In this document: in pieces, positions 8,378 to 17,429 of the stretch
Position numbering within the stretch: the stretch's first letter is position 1
How the letters are laid out: every line of letters begins with the position of its first letter
From: Lachnospiraceae bacterium
Lineage (GTDB): Bacteria; Bacillota; Clostridia; Lachnospirales; Lachnospiraceae
Assembly: GCA_022791815.1 (NCBI GenBank)
Contig: JAAVZU010000054.1
Coordinates: forward strand, 1 to 64,000
Direction: 5' to 3'
DNA length: 64,000 nucleotides
Position numbers and translations under genes: made by a program
The notes under the pieces: generated by a model
Told to the model about the DNA's origin: nothing
Database searches by the model: none
The model's input: the letters and a program-made list of their open reading frames with translations, nothing else

Positions 8378-10699
8378 ATGTACAAGGAGTTTATAGAATA
8401 TAATATGGAAAAAAAAGGGTTAAGTAAAAAAGAAGTAGAGGAGAGAATTACACATGGAGATGTAAATGGAAATTGCGATATAGCAACAAAAACTTATAAA
8501 GAAATTGTAAAAGAACATGTATTTACATATTTTAACTTTTTAAATATTTCTTTGGCAGTATGTGTGGCATTCGTACATTCCTACAGGAATATGTTATTTT
8601 TGGGTGTTGTATTTTGGAATGCTTTGATTGGAATTATTCAAGGAGTACGAGCAAAAAAAGTAATTGATAAGATGAATATTTTGATGGAGTCAAAGGTAAA
8701 AGTCTGGAGAGATGGGGAGCAGGTTTTGTTATCTACAAAAGAAGTTGTGAAGGATGACTTGGTTATATTTGAAAGTGGAGAACAGGTTTGTGCGGATGTA
8801 AAAGTGGTAGAAGGAATGTGTGAAGTAGATGAGAGCATGCTTACAGGGGAGAGTGATCCAGTTGCAAAATATCCAGGGGATACTATGCTATCAGGAAGCC
8901 ATTTGACTAGTGGAACAGTGGAAGCCAGAGTCTATGCAGTTGGGGAGAATAATTATGCGAATACAATTGTAAAGGCAGCAAAAGCACACAAAAAAACCAA
9001 ATCAGAAATAAAGGACTCTATTGACAAGATTATAAAAGTAATTTCTATGGTAGTATTACCATTAGGAATACTCATGTTTTTTAAGCAATGGATGGTTCTT
9101 GATTTGTCTTTAAAGGATGCAGTAGTAAAAACTGTTGCATCTATGGTTAGCATGATTCCTGACGGATTGGTTTTACTGGCAAGTGGTGTTATGGCAATTA
9201 GTATTGTGAAACTTTCTAAAGAAAATGCTATTGTAGAAGAATTATTTAGCATAGAAAGTCTGGCAAGGGTAGATGTATTATGTTTAGATAAGACAGGAAC
9301 TATTACCGAAGGGAGAATGAATTTAGAAGCAGTTATTTCAGCAGATAATGGTGAATTTGAACAGCCGCTTAGAGAGTATGTGGGAGCTGCAAGAGATGAA
9401 AATGCTACCATGCAGGCAATTAAGAAAAAATATGAAGAATCAACAGTATGGGACGTGCAGGAGGTAATTCCATTTTCTTCCAAAAGAAAATGGGGGGCGA
9501 TAGCTTTTGACAACAATGAAAATTATATTCTTGGAGCACCAGAGATTTTACTTGGCAGAGAATATGAATTATACAAAGAAAGATTGGGAAACTATATAGA
9601 GCAGGGCAGGAGAATAGTTGTTTTTGGAAAAGAGGAAGAAAAGATAGACAGAGAATCTCTTCCAGAACATATTATGCCATTAGCCTTTCTAGTATTAGAA
9701 GATTGTATTAGAAAAAATGCAAAGGAAACTTTGGAGTATTTTCAAAAACAGGGAGTTTCCTTAAAATTGATATCTGGAGACAATGTGGATACCGTGATGC
9801 AGATTGCAAAACGTGCAGGACTTTCTGGGTTTCATAAGGGAATTGATGCCAGAACTATAGATAGTAGGGAAGCATTGGAAGAGGCAGCAGAAAAATACAC
9901 CATATTTGGAAGAACTTCACCTGAACAGAAAAAGGAACTTGTACAAGCTCTGCAAAGAAAAGGTCATATAGTTGGAATGACAGGAGATGGCGTAAATGAT
10001 GTACTGGCATTAAAAGAAGCAGATTGTAGTATTGTAATGGATAGTGGCTGTGATGTGGCTAGAAAAACAGCAAAAGTAGTGTTGGTTGGTTCAGATTTTT
10101 CTGCAATTCCGAAAGTATTAGAAGAGGGCAGAAGAGCCATAAACAATTTAGAACGTTCTGCTACCTTATTTTTAAATAAGACAACTTTGGCAGTACTTAT
10201 TTTATTTGTTTTTCTCTTTTTGAATGTGGCATATCCTCTCCAGCCAATACAATTTACATTGATTAATGCCATTACTATAGGTATCCCTGCATTTTTACTG
10301 GCATTGGAGCCTAATTATGACTTGGTAACAGGGCAGTTTTTTAAGAAAGTATGTAAAACCGCGGTTCCAGCAGGTTTTTTATCTGTGTTGAATATGGCCA
10401 TTATTATTGGAGTTTCTAAATATTTTTCTTATAGTGAAACGTTAATCTCTACACTTGCAGTATTAGGAGTTGTAATAGCAAATTTCTTTTTGTTGTTGTA
10501 TATTTGCAAGCCTTGGAATAGAAAGCGTATGATATTAATTGGAGGATTAATAGGATTATTTTGTTTTTTGGCGTATTGGGGAGCAGAATGGTTTATGTTT
10601 ACCAGATTATCAATGTCTGCAAAAATATTAATTGCAGCAGTGGCAGGTATGGATATGATTTTGTATACAAAAGTATTAGTTAGAAAGAAGGGGTGTTAG
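8378..10699 (+). CDS. Cation-translocating P-type ATPase (CtpE-like)
   Basis: This membrane pump uses ATP to move a cation through a phospho-aspartate intermediate. The sequence shows the actuator motif TGES (156-159), the phosphorylation motif DKTGT with Asp304, and the hinge 'MTGDGVNDVLALKEAD'. About ten membrane segments are arranged as 2 + 2 + 6. The M4 ion-site motif is 'MIPDGLVLLASG'. Related CtpE/Ca2+-type pumps have M(V/I)PEGL, so Asp replaces the usual Glu. No N-terminal heavy-metal domain is present. Ca2+ is a plausible substrate, but this is inferred. Start choice is uncertain: ATG 8378 lacks a ribosome binding site, whereas in-frame ATG 8405 lies 15 nt after AAGGAG and gives a family-like start 'MEKKGLSKKEVEERI'. 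The glucosidase gene follows by 2 nt. Confidence 0.92.
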   Translation: MYKEFIEYNMEKKGLSKKEVEERITHGDVNGNCDIATKTYKEIVKEHVFTYFNFLNISLAVCVAFVHSYRNMLFLGVVFWNALIGIIQGVRAKKVIDKMNILMESKVKVWRDGEQVLLSTKEVVKDDLVIFESGEQVCADVKVVEGMCEVDESMLTGESDPVAKYPGDTMLSGSHLTSGTVEARVYAVGENNYANTIVKAAKAHKKTKSEIKDSIDKIIKVISMVVLPLGILMFFKQWMVLDLSLKDAVVKTVASMVSMIPDGLVLLASGVMAISIVKLSKENAIVEELFSIESLARVDVLCLDKTGTITEGRMNLEAVISADNGEFEQPLREYVGAARDENATMQAIKKKYEESTVWDVQEVIPFSSKRKWGAIAFDNNENYILGAPEILLGREYELYKERLGNYIEQGRRIVVFGKEEEKIDRESLPEHIMPLAFLVLEDCIRKNAKETLEYFQKQGVSLKLISGDNVDTVMQIAKRAGLSGFHKGIDARTIDSREALEEAAEKYTIFGRTSPEQKKELVQALQRKGHIVGMTGDGVNDVLALKEADCSIVMDSGCDVARKTAKVVLVGSDFSAIPKVLEEGRRAINNLERSATLFLNKTTLAVLILFVFLFLNVAYPLQPIQFTLINAITIGIPAFLLALEPNYDLVTGQFFKKVCKTAVPAGFLSVLNMAIIIGVSKYFSYSETLISTLAVLGVVIANFFLLLYICKPWNRKRMILIGGLIGLFCFLAYWGAEWFMFTRLSMSAKILIAAVAGMDMILYTKVLVRKKGC

Positions 10700-10701
10700 A
10701 A

Positions 10702-12819
10702 ATGGAACAGACAAAATATACCTTGGGCAGAAGTGAATTTCGTACATTAGAAGAAGGATTAGAAAAAGAATGGCTTTTAACGAATGGGATTGGCGGACTT
10801 GCAAATAGAACTATTGTAGGTGGGGGAAACCGTATGCATGGCTGCTATCTTACTGCTTCTTTGAATCCGCCTGCGGATCGCTGGTTAGTTCTGGCAAATG
10901 TGTGGGAGAGGGTAGAAATAGAAGATAAAGTGTATGATATGGCAGCCCAGACCTATATGGGATACAAAAAAGAAGGTCAAAAGTATTTGAACCGGTTTGA
11001 ACTTGATATATTGCCAAGTTATGATTATCAAGTCAGGGATTTTACTATGAAAAAGACCATTAGTATGGAGTATGGAAAGAATACGGTTGTAGTGTGTTAT
11101 GAAATTGAAAATGGCATGGATGAAACTACATTGTCAATTACACCATTATTTGATTGCCGTCCTTATGGTATTACTAGTGAAGTAGCAGAACTTTCTTTTA
11201 AACAGAATGTGGAAGGACAAGTATTGACTCTTTATCCTGGGAATCAAGAAATGGAAATCTCTTTCTATGCGTCAGAAGGGGAGTTTGTGGACAGAAGTAC
11301 ATTTCCTACCTCTATGGCTGTACCTACTCATGTGATAGAAGGAAATGAATTTTATATTGTGGATAACCGTACTGGATTTCTTGGCGTAGACAACCATTAT
11401 ACACCTTATGATGTAAAAGTTGTTTTAGCACCAATGGAAAAGAAGAAATTTTATTTGACTTGTACAGTAGAAAAACTCTCGAAAAGAGATGGTTTTGAGA
11501 TTGCAAGAGAATATAAAAGCCGTATGGAAAGTATAATGAAACAGACAGGAGAAGATTGGTTTCAGCAAAGATTGGCTTGGGCAGCAGATGCTTTTATTGT
11601 TGAGAGAAAAATATGTCTGCCAGAAGGACAAAAACATAAAATGAAGGACTGTAGTGCGGATAGGGTAGATGAGGAAGAAGGCACAGTATATTTAAAAACA
11701 ATTCTGGCAGGTTATCCTTGGTTTATGGACTGGGGAAGAGATACCATGATTGCCCTTCAGGGGCTGACACTTCCAACAAAGCGTTTTTTGGATGCCAGAC
11801 AGATATTAGAGTCTTTTTCCTGGTTTATTAAAGATGGAATGCTGCCAAATGTTTTTCCAAACAGCAGTAAGGATGTGCCAATTTATAATACCATTGATGC
11901 TGCTTTATGGTATTTTTATTCGGTTTATAAATATTTAGAATACACGGGGAAAGAAGAGGATTATAAATTTATAGAAGAAAAAATTTATAGTGGCTTAGAA
12001 GAGATTATTGCATATTATAAGAAAGGTACAAATTTTGGCATTCACATGGACGAGGATGGACTTATAACTGGCGGAAGTGATATGGATCAGCTTACCTGGA
12101 TGGATGTAAGGGTAGGAGACTGGGTGGTAACGCCAAGACATGGAAAGCCTGTGGAAATCAATGCACTTTGGTATAATGCCCTTTGTGTTATGGAGAAATT
12201 GGCAGTAAAATTTGGAAGGGATCCAGAAGAATATAAGGTGTTGCAGGGAAAGGTAAAACAATCTTTTGTGGATAAATTCTGGAATGAAGAATTACAATGT
12301 TTATATGACTGTATTGAGATTCTTCCAGATGGCAGAGAACATTATGATGGGAAAATCCGGCCAAATCAAATTTGGGCAGTATCTTTGCCATTTACCATGT
12401 TAGATAATGAAAAAAATAAAAAGATTGTGCAGACTGTGTATAAACATCTCTATACACCTTATGGAATACGCACCTTATCTCCAGATGATCCAGAATATAA
12501 GAAGGAATATATTGGTAAACTAATTGACCGGGATGGAGCTTACCACATGGGAACCTCTTGGGGATATATCTCTGGAGGATTTATTACTGCATATTGTAAG
12601 GTGCATAATCATAGCAGGGAAGCAGTATTAAAAGCAAAGGAAATGTGTATGTACTTTGCAGACCACATGAAGGATGGATGTTTAAATGGTATTGCAGAAA
12701 TTTTTGATGGTGATTTTAGTTGTACCAGCAGAGGCTGTTATACGCAGGCTTGGAGTGTAGCAGAAGTTCTTAGGGCTTATAGTGAAGATGTATTACCATA
12801 TTTAATGGAGAAAGATTAA
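10702..12819 (+). CDS. Amylo-alpha-1,6-glucosidase / glycogen debranching enzyme-type glycosidase
   Basis: The 705-residue cytosolic protein matches bacterial/archaeal-type glycogen debranching enzymes, which hydrolyse alpha-1,6 branch points. The N-terminal beta-domain starts 'EWLLTNGIGGLANRTIVGGG'. The C-terminal (alpha/alpha)6 barrel contains 'YPWFMDWGRDTMIALQGL' and 'PIYNTIDAALWYFY', followed by 'SGGFITAYCKVH'. Start ATG 10702 is preferred over GTG 10693 because AAGGGG lies 8 nt upstream and there is then no overlap with the ATPase. Its neighbours do not obviously belong to glycogen metabolism, so the operon link may be only transcriptional. Confidence 0.92.
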   Translation: MEQTKYTLGRSEFRTLEEGLEKEWLLTNGIGGLANRTIVGGGNRMHGCYLTASLNPPADRWLVLANVWERVEIEDKVYDMAAQTYMGYKKEGQKYLNRFELDILPSYDYQVRDFTMKKTISMEYGKNTVVVCYEIENGMDETTLSITPLFDCRPYGITSEVAELSFKQNVEGQVLTLYPGNQEMEISFYASEGEFVDRSTFPTSMAVPTHVIEGNEFYIVDNRTGFLGVDNHYTPYDVKVVLAPMEKKKFYLTCTVEKLSKRDGFEIAREYKSRMESIMKQTGEDWFQQRLAWAADAFIVERKICLPEGQKHKMKDCSADRVDEEEGTVYLKTILAGYPWFMDWGRDTMIALQGLTLPTKRFLDARQILESFSWFIKDGMLPNVFPNSSKDVPIYNTIDAALWYFYSVYKYLEYTGKEEDYKFIEEKIYSGLEEIIAYYKKGTNFGIHMDEDGLITGGSDMDQLTWMDVRVGDWVVTPRHGKPVEINALWYNALCVMEKLAVKFGRDPEEYKVLQGKVKQSFVDKFWNEELQCLYDCIEILPDGREHYDGKIRPNQIWAVSLPFTMLDNEKNKKIVQTVYKHLYTPYGIRTLSPDDPEYKKEYIGKLIDRDGAYHMGTSWGYISGGFITAYCKVHNHSREAVLKAKEMCMYFADHMKDGCLNGIAEIFDGDFSCTSRGCYTQAWSVAEVLRAYSEDVLPYLMEKD

Positions 12820-12838
12820 ACGAGAAGGGGGAACTGTG

Positions 12839-13831
12839 ATGAAGGAAAGGAAATGGGGGCTTGTACTGGCTGGAGGCGGTGGAAAAGGAGCCTATCAAAT
12901 TGGCGTATTAAAAGCAATTTTTGAGTATGGTTTAGAAGAACAAATTGTAGCAGTCTCTGGGAGTTCCATAGGTGCATTGAATGGGGCACTATTTGCTCAG
13001 GGTGATTTTAAAGTTATGGAGTCTGTTTGGAAAGAAATTGAGCCAGAGGAAATTCTTGATGTTCAAGCAACAGAAACAGATTTAATGGAAACCCTGCAGG
13101 AAAAATTTAATGTAGTTGGGGAATTTTTAGGAAGTATATCACTAAATGAATATCTTCAGAAAGCAAAAGAAGAAGGAATTTGTTCCAGAGAAGGACTTTT
13201 AAAAATTTTAGAAGAAGAAATAGAGCTACAAAAAGTGATACACAGTCCTAAAAAAATATTTGCAACTATAGCAAGCATGGAAAATAATATACCAAAGGCA
13301 AAGTATTGTCTATTAAATGGTAAGACAGAAGAGGAGATAAAGCAGATTCTTCTTGCTAGTTCTGCATTGCCAGTCGTGTATGATGCAGTGAAGATAGATG
13401 GTGTCTTTTATCGTGATGGAGGTCTTGCGGATAATGTACCTGTTGCACCAATTACCAAGGAAGGAATTGAAAATCTTATTGTAGTGCAACTAAAACCAAA
13501 GGAAATTCATATTGAAAAGAATGAAGAAGGTTTGGTGAATTATCTGGAGATTTCGCCAAGTCATACATTAGGAGATTTTGTTACTGGAACGATAGATTTT
13601 ACACATCATAGTATTTTGTACCGTATGTCATTAGGATATTATGATGCTATGCGTATGCTAGAGGAAGTAGAGCTGATAGAGAATGGAATTCCAACGAAAG
13701 AACTTGACTTGAAAATGCAGCTTTTGGAGAATCATAACCGTGCTGTCAGTGATAATAAACGGGGACAGCTTTTAGAAACGGTACAGTCCCATTTAGATAA
13801 ATTCAGAGAATTGGAAGAACGATTTCGATAA
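12839..13831 (+). CDS. Patatin-like phospholipase
   Basis: Patatin-fold serine hydrolase acting on acyl esters of lipids. The oxyanion motif is 'LAGGGGKGAYQIGVL' near the N-terminus. The nucleophile elbow is 'VSGSSIGALNGALF' (G-S-S-I-G; Ser at about residue 43). The catalytic Asp lies in 'YRDGGLADNVPV' (about 198-209), giving a Ser-Asp dyad. The 330-residue length suits RssA/YlbK-type bacterial patatins. There is no signal peptide, so it is probably cytosolic or membrane-associated. ATG 12839 follows AAGGGGG by 7 nt. It is the last gene of the ATPase-debranching-patatin unit, 19 nt downstream of the glucosidase. Confidence 0.9.
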   Translation: MKERKWGLVLAGGGGKGAYQIGVLKAIFEYGLEEQIVAVSGSSIGALNGALFAQGDFKVMESVWKEIEPEEILDVQATETDLMETLQEKFNVVGEFLGSISLNEYLQKAKEEGICSREGLLKILEEEIELQKVIHSPKKIFATIASMENNIPKAKYCLLNGKTEEEIKQILLASSALPVVYDAVKIDGVFYRDGGLADNVPVAPITKEGIENLIVVQLKPKEIHIEKNEEGLVNYLEISPSHTLGDFVTGTIDFTHHSILYRMSLGYYDAMRMLEEVELIENGIPTKELDLKMQLLENHNRAVSDNKRGQLLETVQSHLDKFRELEERFR

Positions 13832-13839
13832 AAATTACA

Positions 13840-13868
13840 TTGACACGCACATGGAAAAATGATACAAT
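13840..13868 (+). promoter_or_regulatory. Promoter driving the preQ1 riboswitch
   Basis: Consensus TTGACA (13840-13845), 17 nt, extended -10 TGATACAAT (TACAAT 13863-13868). The predicted start falls at about 13875, exactly at the 5' end of the riboswitch. Confidence 0.85.
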
Positions 13869-13872
13869 CGAA

Positions 13873-13926
13873 TCCGACAGTTCGCGTCGAAAGACAATCC
13901 ATCCTGTCGTTAAACAAAACTAGGGT
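13873..13926 (+). ncRNA. preQ1-I riboswitch
   Basis: CCGACAG followed by the conserved TTCGCG loop pairs through its stem with CCTGTCG (13903-13909). The A-rich pseudoknot strand TTAAACAAAACTAGGG follows (13910-13925). This matches the small class I preQ1 aptamer layout: stem, GTTCG-type loop, then an A-rich tail ending in ACTAGG. It senses 7-aminomethyl-7-deazaguanine. The next gene is a queuosine-precursor transporter and a terminator follows directly, so ligand binding most likely ends transcription. Confidence 0.88.
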
Positions 13927-13929
13927 CTA

Positions 13930-13955
13930 AGGCAGACTCAGTCTGTCTTTTTTTA
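13930..13955 (+). terminator. Riboswitch-controlled terminator
   Basis: AGGCAGACT and AGTCTGTCTT form a compact hairpin followed by a run of seven T's. It starts within 5 nt of the aptamer's 3' end, as in an OFF-type transcription-attenuating preQ1 switch. Confidence 0.82.
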
Positions 13956-14020
13956 TTCATGGTGTTGCTACCGAAGGCAGCATGTAAGTTTTATAGTAAG
14001 TTCTATTTACTATAAAATGC
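13956..14020 (+). repeat. Right-end fragment of a structured intergenic repeat plus 11-bp hairpin
   Basis: ATGGTGTTGCT, 9 nt, AGCA is shared with 42157-42184, the right flank of a larger structured repeat. Next, TTTTATAGTAA (13989-13999) and TTACTATAAAA (14007-14017) form a perfect 11-bp stem. The segment lies between the riboswitch terminator and yhhQ, so it is in the yhhQ 5' leader. Its role is unknown. Confidence 0.5.
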
Positions 14021-14066
14021 ATTTTTTGTAATAGACCCTCGAAAAAAGAAAAGAGAGGTAAAAATC

Positions 14067-14753
14067 ATGAATGAAGTATTATTTTTTGTATCTGTTGTAT
14101 TCTATTTAGTGGCAGTCATTGGTATGTATAAACTGTTTGGAAAAACAGGATTATATGTATTTACTGCATTCAGTACTATTCTGGCGAATATCCAAGTATG
14201 TAAATGTGTTGATATTTTTGGTGTGTCTACTACTGCGGGAAATGTGTTATACGCAGCAACTTTTTTGATTACAGATATTTTATCAGAAAAGCATGGGAAG
14301 AAAAGTGCAAGAAAAGCAGTCTGGCTAGGTCTTTCTGTGACAGTTCTCTGGATTATTGGAACACAGGGAACCTTGCGTCTTACACCAAATGCAAGCGACT
14401 GGATTTCACCAGCTTTACAACAAGTATTTGGTCTGGTGCCAAGAGTAGCCATTTCCAGTTTAATTGGTTATGCACTATCCCAATCAATTGATGTGGCAAT
14501 TTACCATTTTATCTGGGATAAATGTGGGCATACCGAAAAATATTTGTGGCTTCGTAATAATGGTTCTACACTAGTCAGCCAGCTTGTTGATACAGTGGTA
14601 TTTACCACTTTAGCATTCTGGGGAAGTTATCCGACAAAGGTATTTGTCAGCATTTTACTTACTACATATCTTTTTAAAGCAATTGTTGCATTATTAGATA
14701 CACCATTTGCTTATATTGCCAGAAAGATAACACCAGTAGAAGAAGGAGAATAA
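14067..14753 (+). CDS. yhhQ: Queuosine precursor transporter (YhhQ/COG1738 family)
   Basis: An integral membrane protein of 228 residues with about six hydrophobic segments. It belongs to the VUT/DUF165 family, whose Escherichia coli member YhhQ imports the queuosine precursors preQ0/preQ1. Family landmarks are the N-terminal 'GKTGLYVFTAFSTILANIQ', then 'CVDIFGVSTTAGNVLYAATFL' and 'TDILSEKHGKKSARKAV'. The ribosome binding site is GAGAGGT. It is directly controlled by the preQ1-I riboswitch upstream. QueF and QueC lie 1.4-2.6 kb downstream, so the locus covers both uptake and synthesis of the tRNA modification. Confidence 0.93.
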   Translation: MNEVLFFVSVVFYLVAVIGMYKLFGKTGLYVFTAFSTILANIQVCKCVDIFGVSTTAGNVLYAATFLITDILSEKHGKKSARKAVWLGLSVTVLWIIGTQGTLRLTPNASDWISPALQQVFGLVPRVAISSLIGYALSQSIDVAIYHFIWDKCGHTEKYLWLRNNGSTLVSQLVDTVVFTTLAFWGSYPTKVFVSILLTTYLFKAIVALLDTPFAYIARKITPVEEGE

Positions 14754-14833
14754 GCTTGAACATTTTTATCGTTTATGAGATAATAAAGGTGGTGCTATAG
14801 ATGAATTTACATAGAACTAATAAGGAGGACAAA

Positions 14834-16012
14834 ATGAAAAACAGATTTTGGAAAAGTATAGCTATTGGTATTGGAACAACGACTTTTGCTTTGGCATTTA
14901 CAATGTTGGGGAAAATTGATGTTCATGCGGCAACAGCAGCAACAAATATTACACAAACAGAAGGTACTTCTTCTAGCATTGAGGTGGAATGGACAGGAGG
15001 GTTAGATGACAGTAAATACTCTGTTCAGATGTCAGAAGATCAAAAAAACTGGCATGAAATGAGAAGTACTACATCAAAAAATTGTAATATCTATAGTGGA
15101 ATTTCGGCTGGGAAAACTTATTATTTAAAAGTGATTACAACTGCAAAAGATGGTACTACTGCTGAGAGTATGCCAACTGATGTAGTTTCTGCACCATCCG
15201 CACAACCTGAAAATCTTAAGTGGACAGATTCTACCACTTCTAGTGTAACCTTAAAATGGGATACTGTAGAAGGAGCAAATTGTTATGGTTTAAAGCAGGG
15301 ATCAAAAGATGATAATAGGGAAATTACAGAGGATTTGACTTATACTATAAAAGGATTAAGCAATACATTTTCTGACTATATAAACGTGAGTGCAGGCAGA
15401 AAGTCTTCTCAAGGTTATGTTGCTTGGGGACGGAGTAGTACAGTTTATAGTGTAAAGACAGTTCCTGGAAAGATTACAGGAATTAAGAAAAACTATTGGA
15501 ATGTATATAGTAAAAAGACATCTTCATTGTGGCTGGATTACAACAGTGTTACAAATGCAGGTGGTTATCAGTTTAAGATTTATAATACAAAAAATAAATT
15601 ATTGGGAACTTATGAGAGTAGTTATAATTGGATTAATATTTGTGATTTGTCTGGCAGAAGCTGTGTAACTGTTATAGCACGTCCCTATATTAAGATAGGA
15701 GATAAGAAAAAATATGGTGCATGGACTGCAAAAAAATGGATTGTTCCTAATGTTTATGGAAAGTATACAACAACATCTGGGAAGATTAAGATAAATTGGG
15801 AAAAGGTAACAGGGGCAACAGGATATGATATTTATGTAAAGACAGATCGAAATGGTGTATACAAAAAAGTGGCATCTGTGAAAGGATCAAAATCTTCCTA
15901 CATTTTGAGAAAATTCAAAGGGAAAAAAATAAGCAGATCAAAGACATATTATGTTACGGTAGAAGCTAAGAAGAAAGTTGGAAATAAAACTTATAAGAGT
16001 TCTTCCCAATAA
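14834..16012 (+). CDS. Secreted protein with fibronectin type III-like repeats
   Basis: The product has 392 residues. A signal peptide (basic 'MKNRFWKS', hydrophobic core to about residue 25, cleavage near 'VHAA-TAA') is followed by about four FN3-like beta modules. Recurrent marks are 'VTLKWDTVEGANCYGLK', 'TNAGGYQFKIYNTKNKLLG' and 'KINWEKVTGATGYDIYVKT'. No catalytic domain or wall-anchor motif is visible. The last module is like those at the end of the GH25 lysozyme at 56283. ATG 14834 is chosen because AAGGAGGA sits 5-6 nt upstream; ATG 14801 also has an upstream AAAGGTGG and would add a hydrophilic extension. It interrupts the queuosine genes and shows no functional link to them. A binding or scaffolding role outside the cell is likely. 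Confidence 0.82.
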   Translation: MKNRFWKSIAIGIGTTTFALAFTMLGKIDVHAATAATNITQTEGTSSSIEVEWTGGLDDSKYSVQMSEDQKNWHEMRSTTSKNCNIYSGISAGKTYYLKVITTAKDGTTAESMPTDVVSAPSAQPENLKWTDSTTSSVTLKWDTVEGANCYGLKQGSKDDNREITEDLTYTIKGLSNTFSDYINVSAGRKSSQGYVAWGRSSTVYSVKTVPGKITGIKKNYWNVYSKKTSSLWLDYNSVTNAGGYQFKIYNTKNKLLGTYESSYNWINICDLSGRSCVTVIARPYIKIGDKKKYGAWTAKKWIVPNVYGKYTTTSGKIKINWEKVTGATGYDIYVKTDRNGVYKKVASVKGSKSSYILRKFKGKKISRSKTYYVTVEAKKKVGNKTYKSSSQ

Positions 16013-16025
16013 ATATCATATAATG

Positions 16026-16064
16026 AAAAGAGGGAGCTTGACAAGTGTTGAGACTCCTTCTTTT
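16026..16064 (+). terminator. Terminator after the FN3 protein gene
   Basis: AAAAGAGGGAG and CTCCTTCTTTT form an 11-bp stem with one mismatch/wobble, ending in T's, 14 nt past the stop codon. Confidence 0.65.
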
Positions 16065-16131
16065 ATATCAATATAGATACACTGTTTAACGTTTGTAGTA
16101 ATACATAAATGAAATAGAGAGGATAATAAAA

Positions 16132-16617
16132 ATGAGTGAATATACAAAGGATTTAACTTTATTAGGAAATCAGAAGGTGGCGTATCCTTCTGATTATGCA
16201 CCAGAGGTGTTAGAAACTTTTGAGAATAAACATCCAGAAAATGATTATTTCGTAAAATTTAATTGTCCAGAATTTACCAGTTTATGTCCCATTACTGGAC
16301 AACCAGATTTTGCTGCCATATATATTTCATATATACCAGACGAGAAAATGGTAGAGAGCAAATCCCTTAAATTGTATTTATTTAGTTTTCGGAATCATGG
16401 GGATTTTCATGAAGATTGTGTGAATATTATTATGAAGGATTTGATTAAGCTGATGAATCCAAAATATATTGAAGTCTGGGGAAAATTTCTTCCAAGAGGA
16501 GGTATTTCTATTGATCCATATTGTAATTATGGCAGACCTGGAACAAAATGGGAAGAGATGGCATGGAGACGCTTGTCAGAACATGACTGTTATCCTGATA
16601 AAATAGATAATCGGTAA
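16132..16617 (+). CDS. queF: NADPH-dependent 7-cyano-7-deazaguanine reductase
   Basis: QueF reduces the nitrile of preQ0 to preQ1 with two NADPH in the queuosine pathway. The 161-residue length matches the single-domain type I enzymes. The catalytic Cys lies in '[15 protein letters not shown]' (about residues 46-60). The QueF motif is '[16 protein letters not shown]' (about 81-96), and the C-terminal '[13 protein letters not shown]' is also typical. The ribosome binding site is AGAGGAT. queC follows 51 nt later. queD and queE are not in the window. Confidence 0.95.
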   Translation: MSEYTKDLTLLGNQKVAYPSDYAPEVLETFENKHPENDYFVKFNCPEFTSLCPITGQPDFAAIYISYIPDEKMVESKSLKLYLFSFRNHGDFHEDCVNIIMKDLIKLMNPKYIEVWGKFLPRGGISIDPYCNYGRPGTKWEEMAWRRLSEHDCYPDKIDNR

Positions 16618-16668
16618 TTATTCATGAACTTGAACAGTTACAAATAGTCGGTAAAAGGAGTTAGTTTA

Positions 16669-17349
<681 letters not shown>

Positions 17350-17382
17350 CAACCACTTAACTGTAACTACCTAAACTACATA

Positions 17383-17427
17383 AAAAATAAAAGGAACGAG
17401 AGTGAATCTATCGTTCCTTTTATTTTT
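17383..17427. terminator. Bidirectional terminator between queC and the ABC-F gene
   Basis: A near-perfect 17-bp stem (AAAATAAAAGGAACGA / TCGTTCCTTTTATTTT) with an 11-nt loop has T tracts on both strands. It serves two convergent genes. Confidence 0.9.
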
Positions 17428-17429
17428 CT

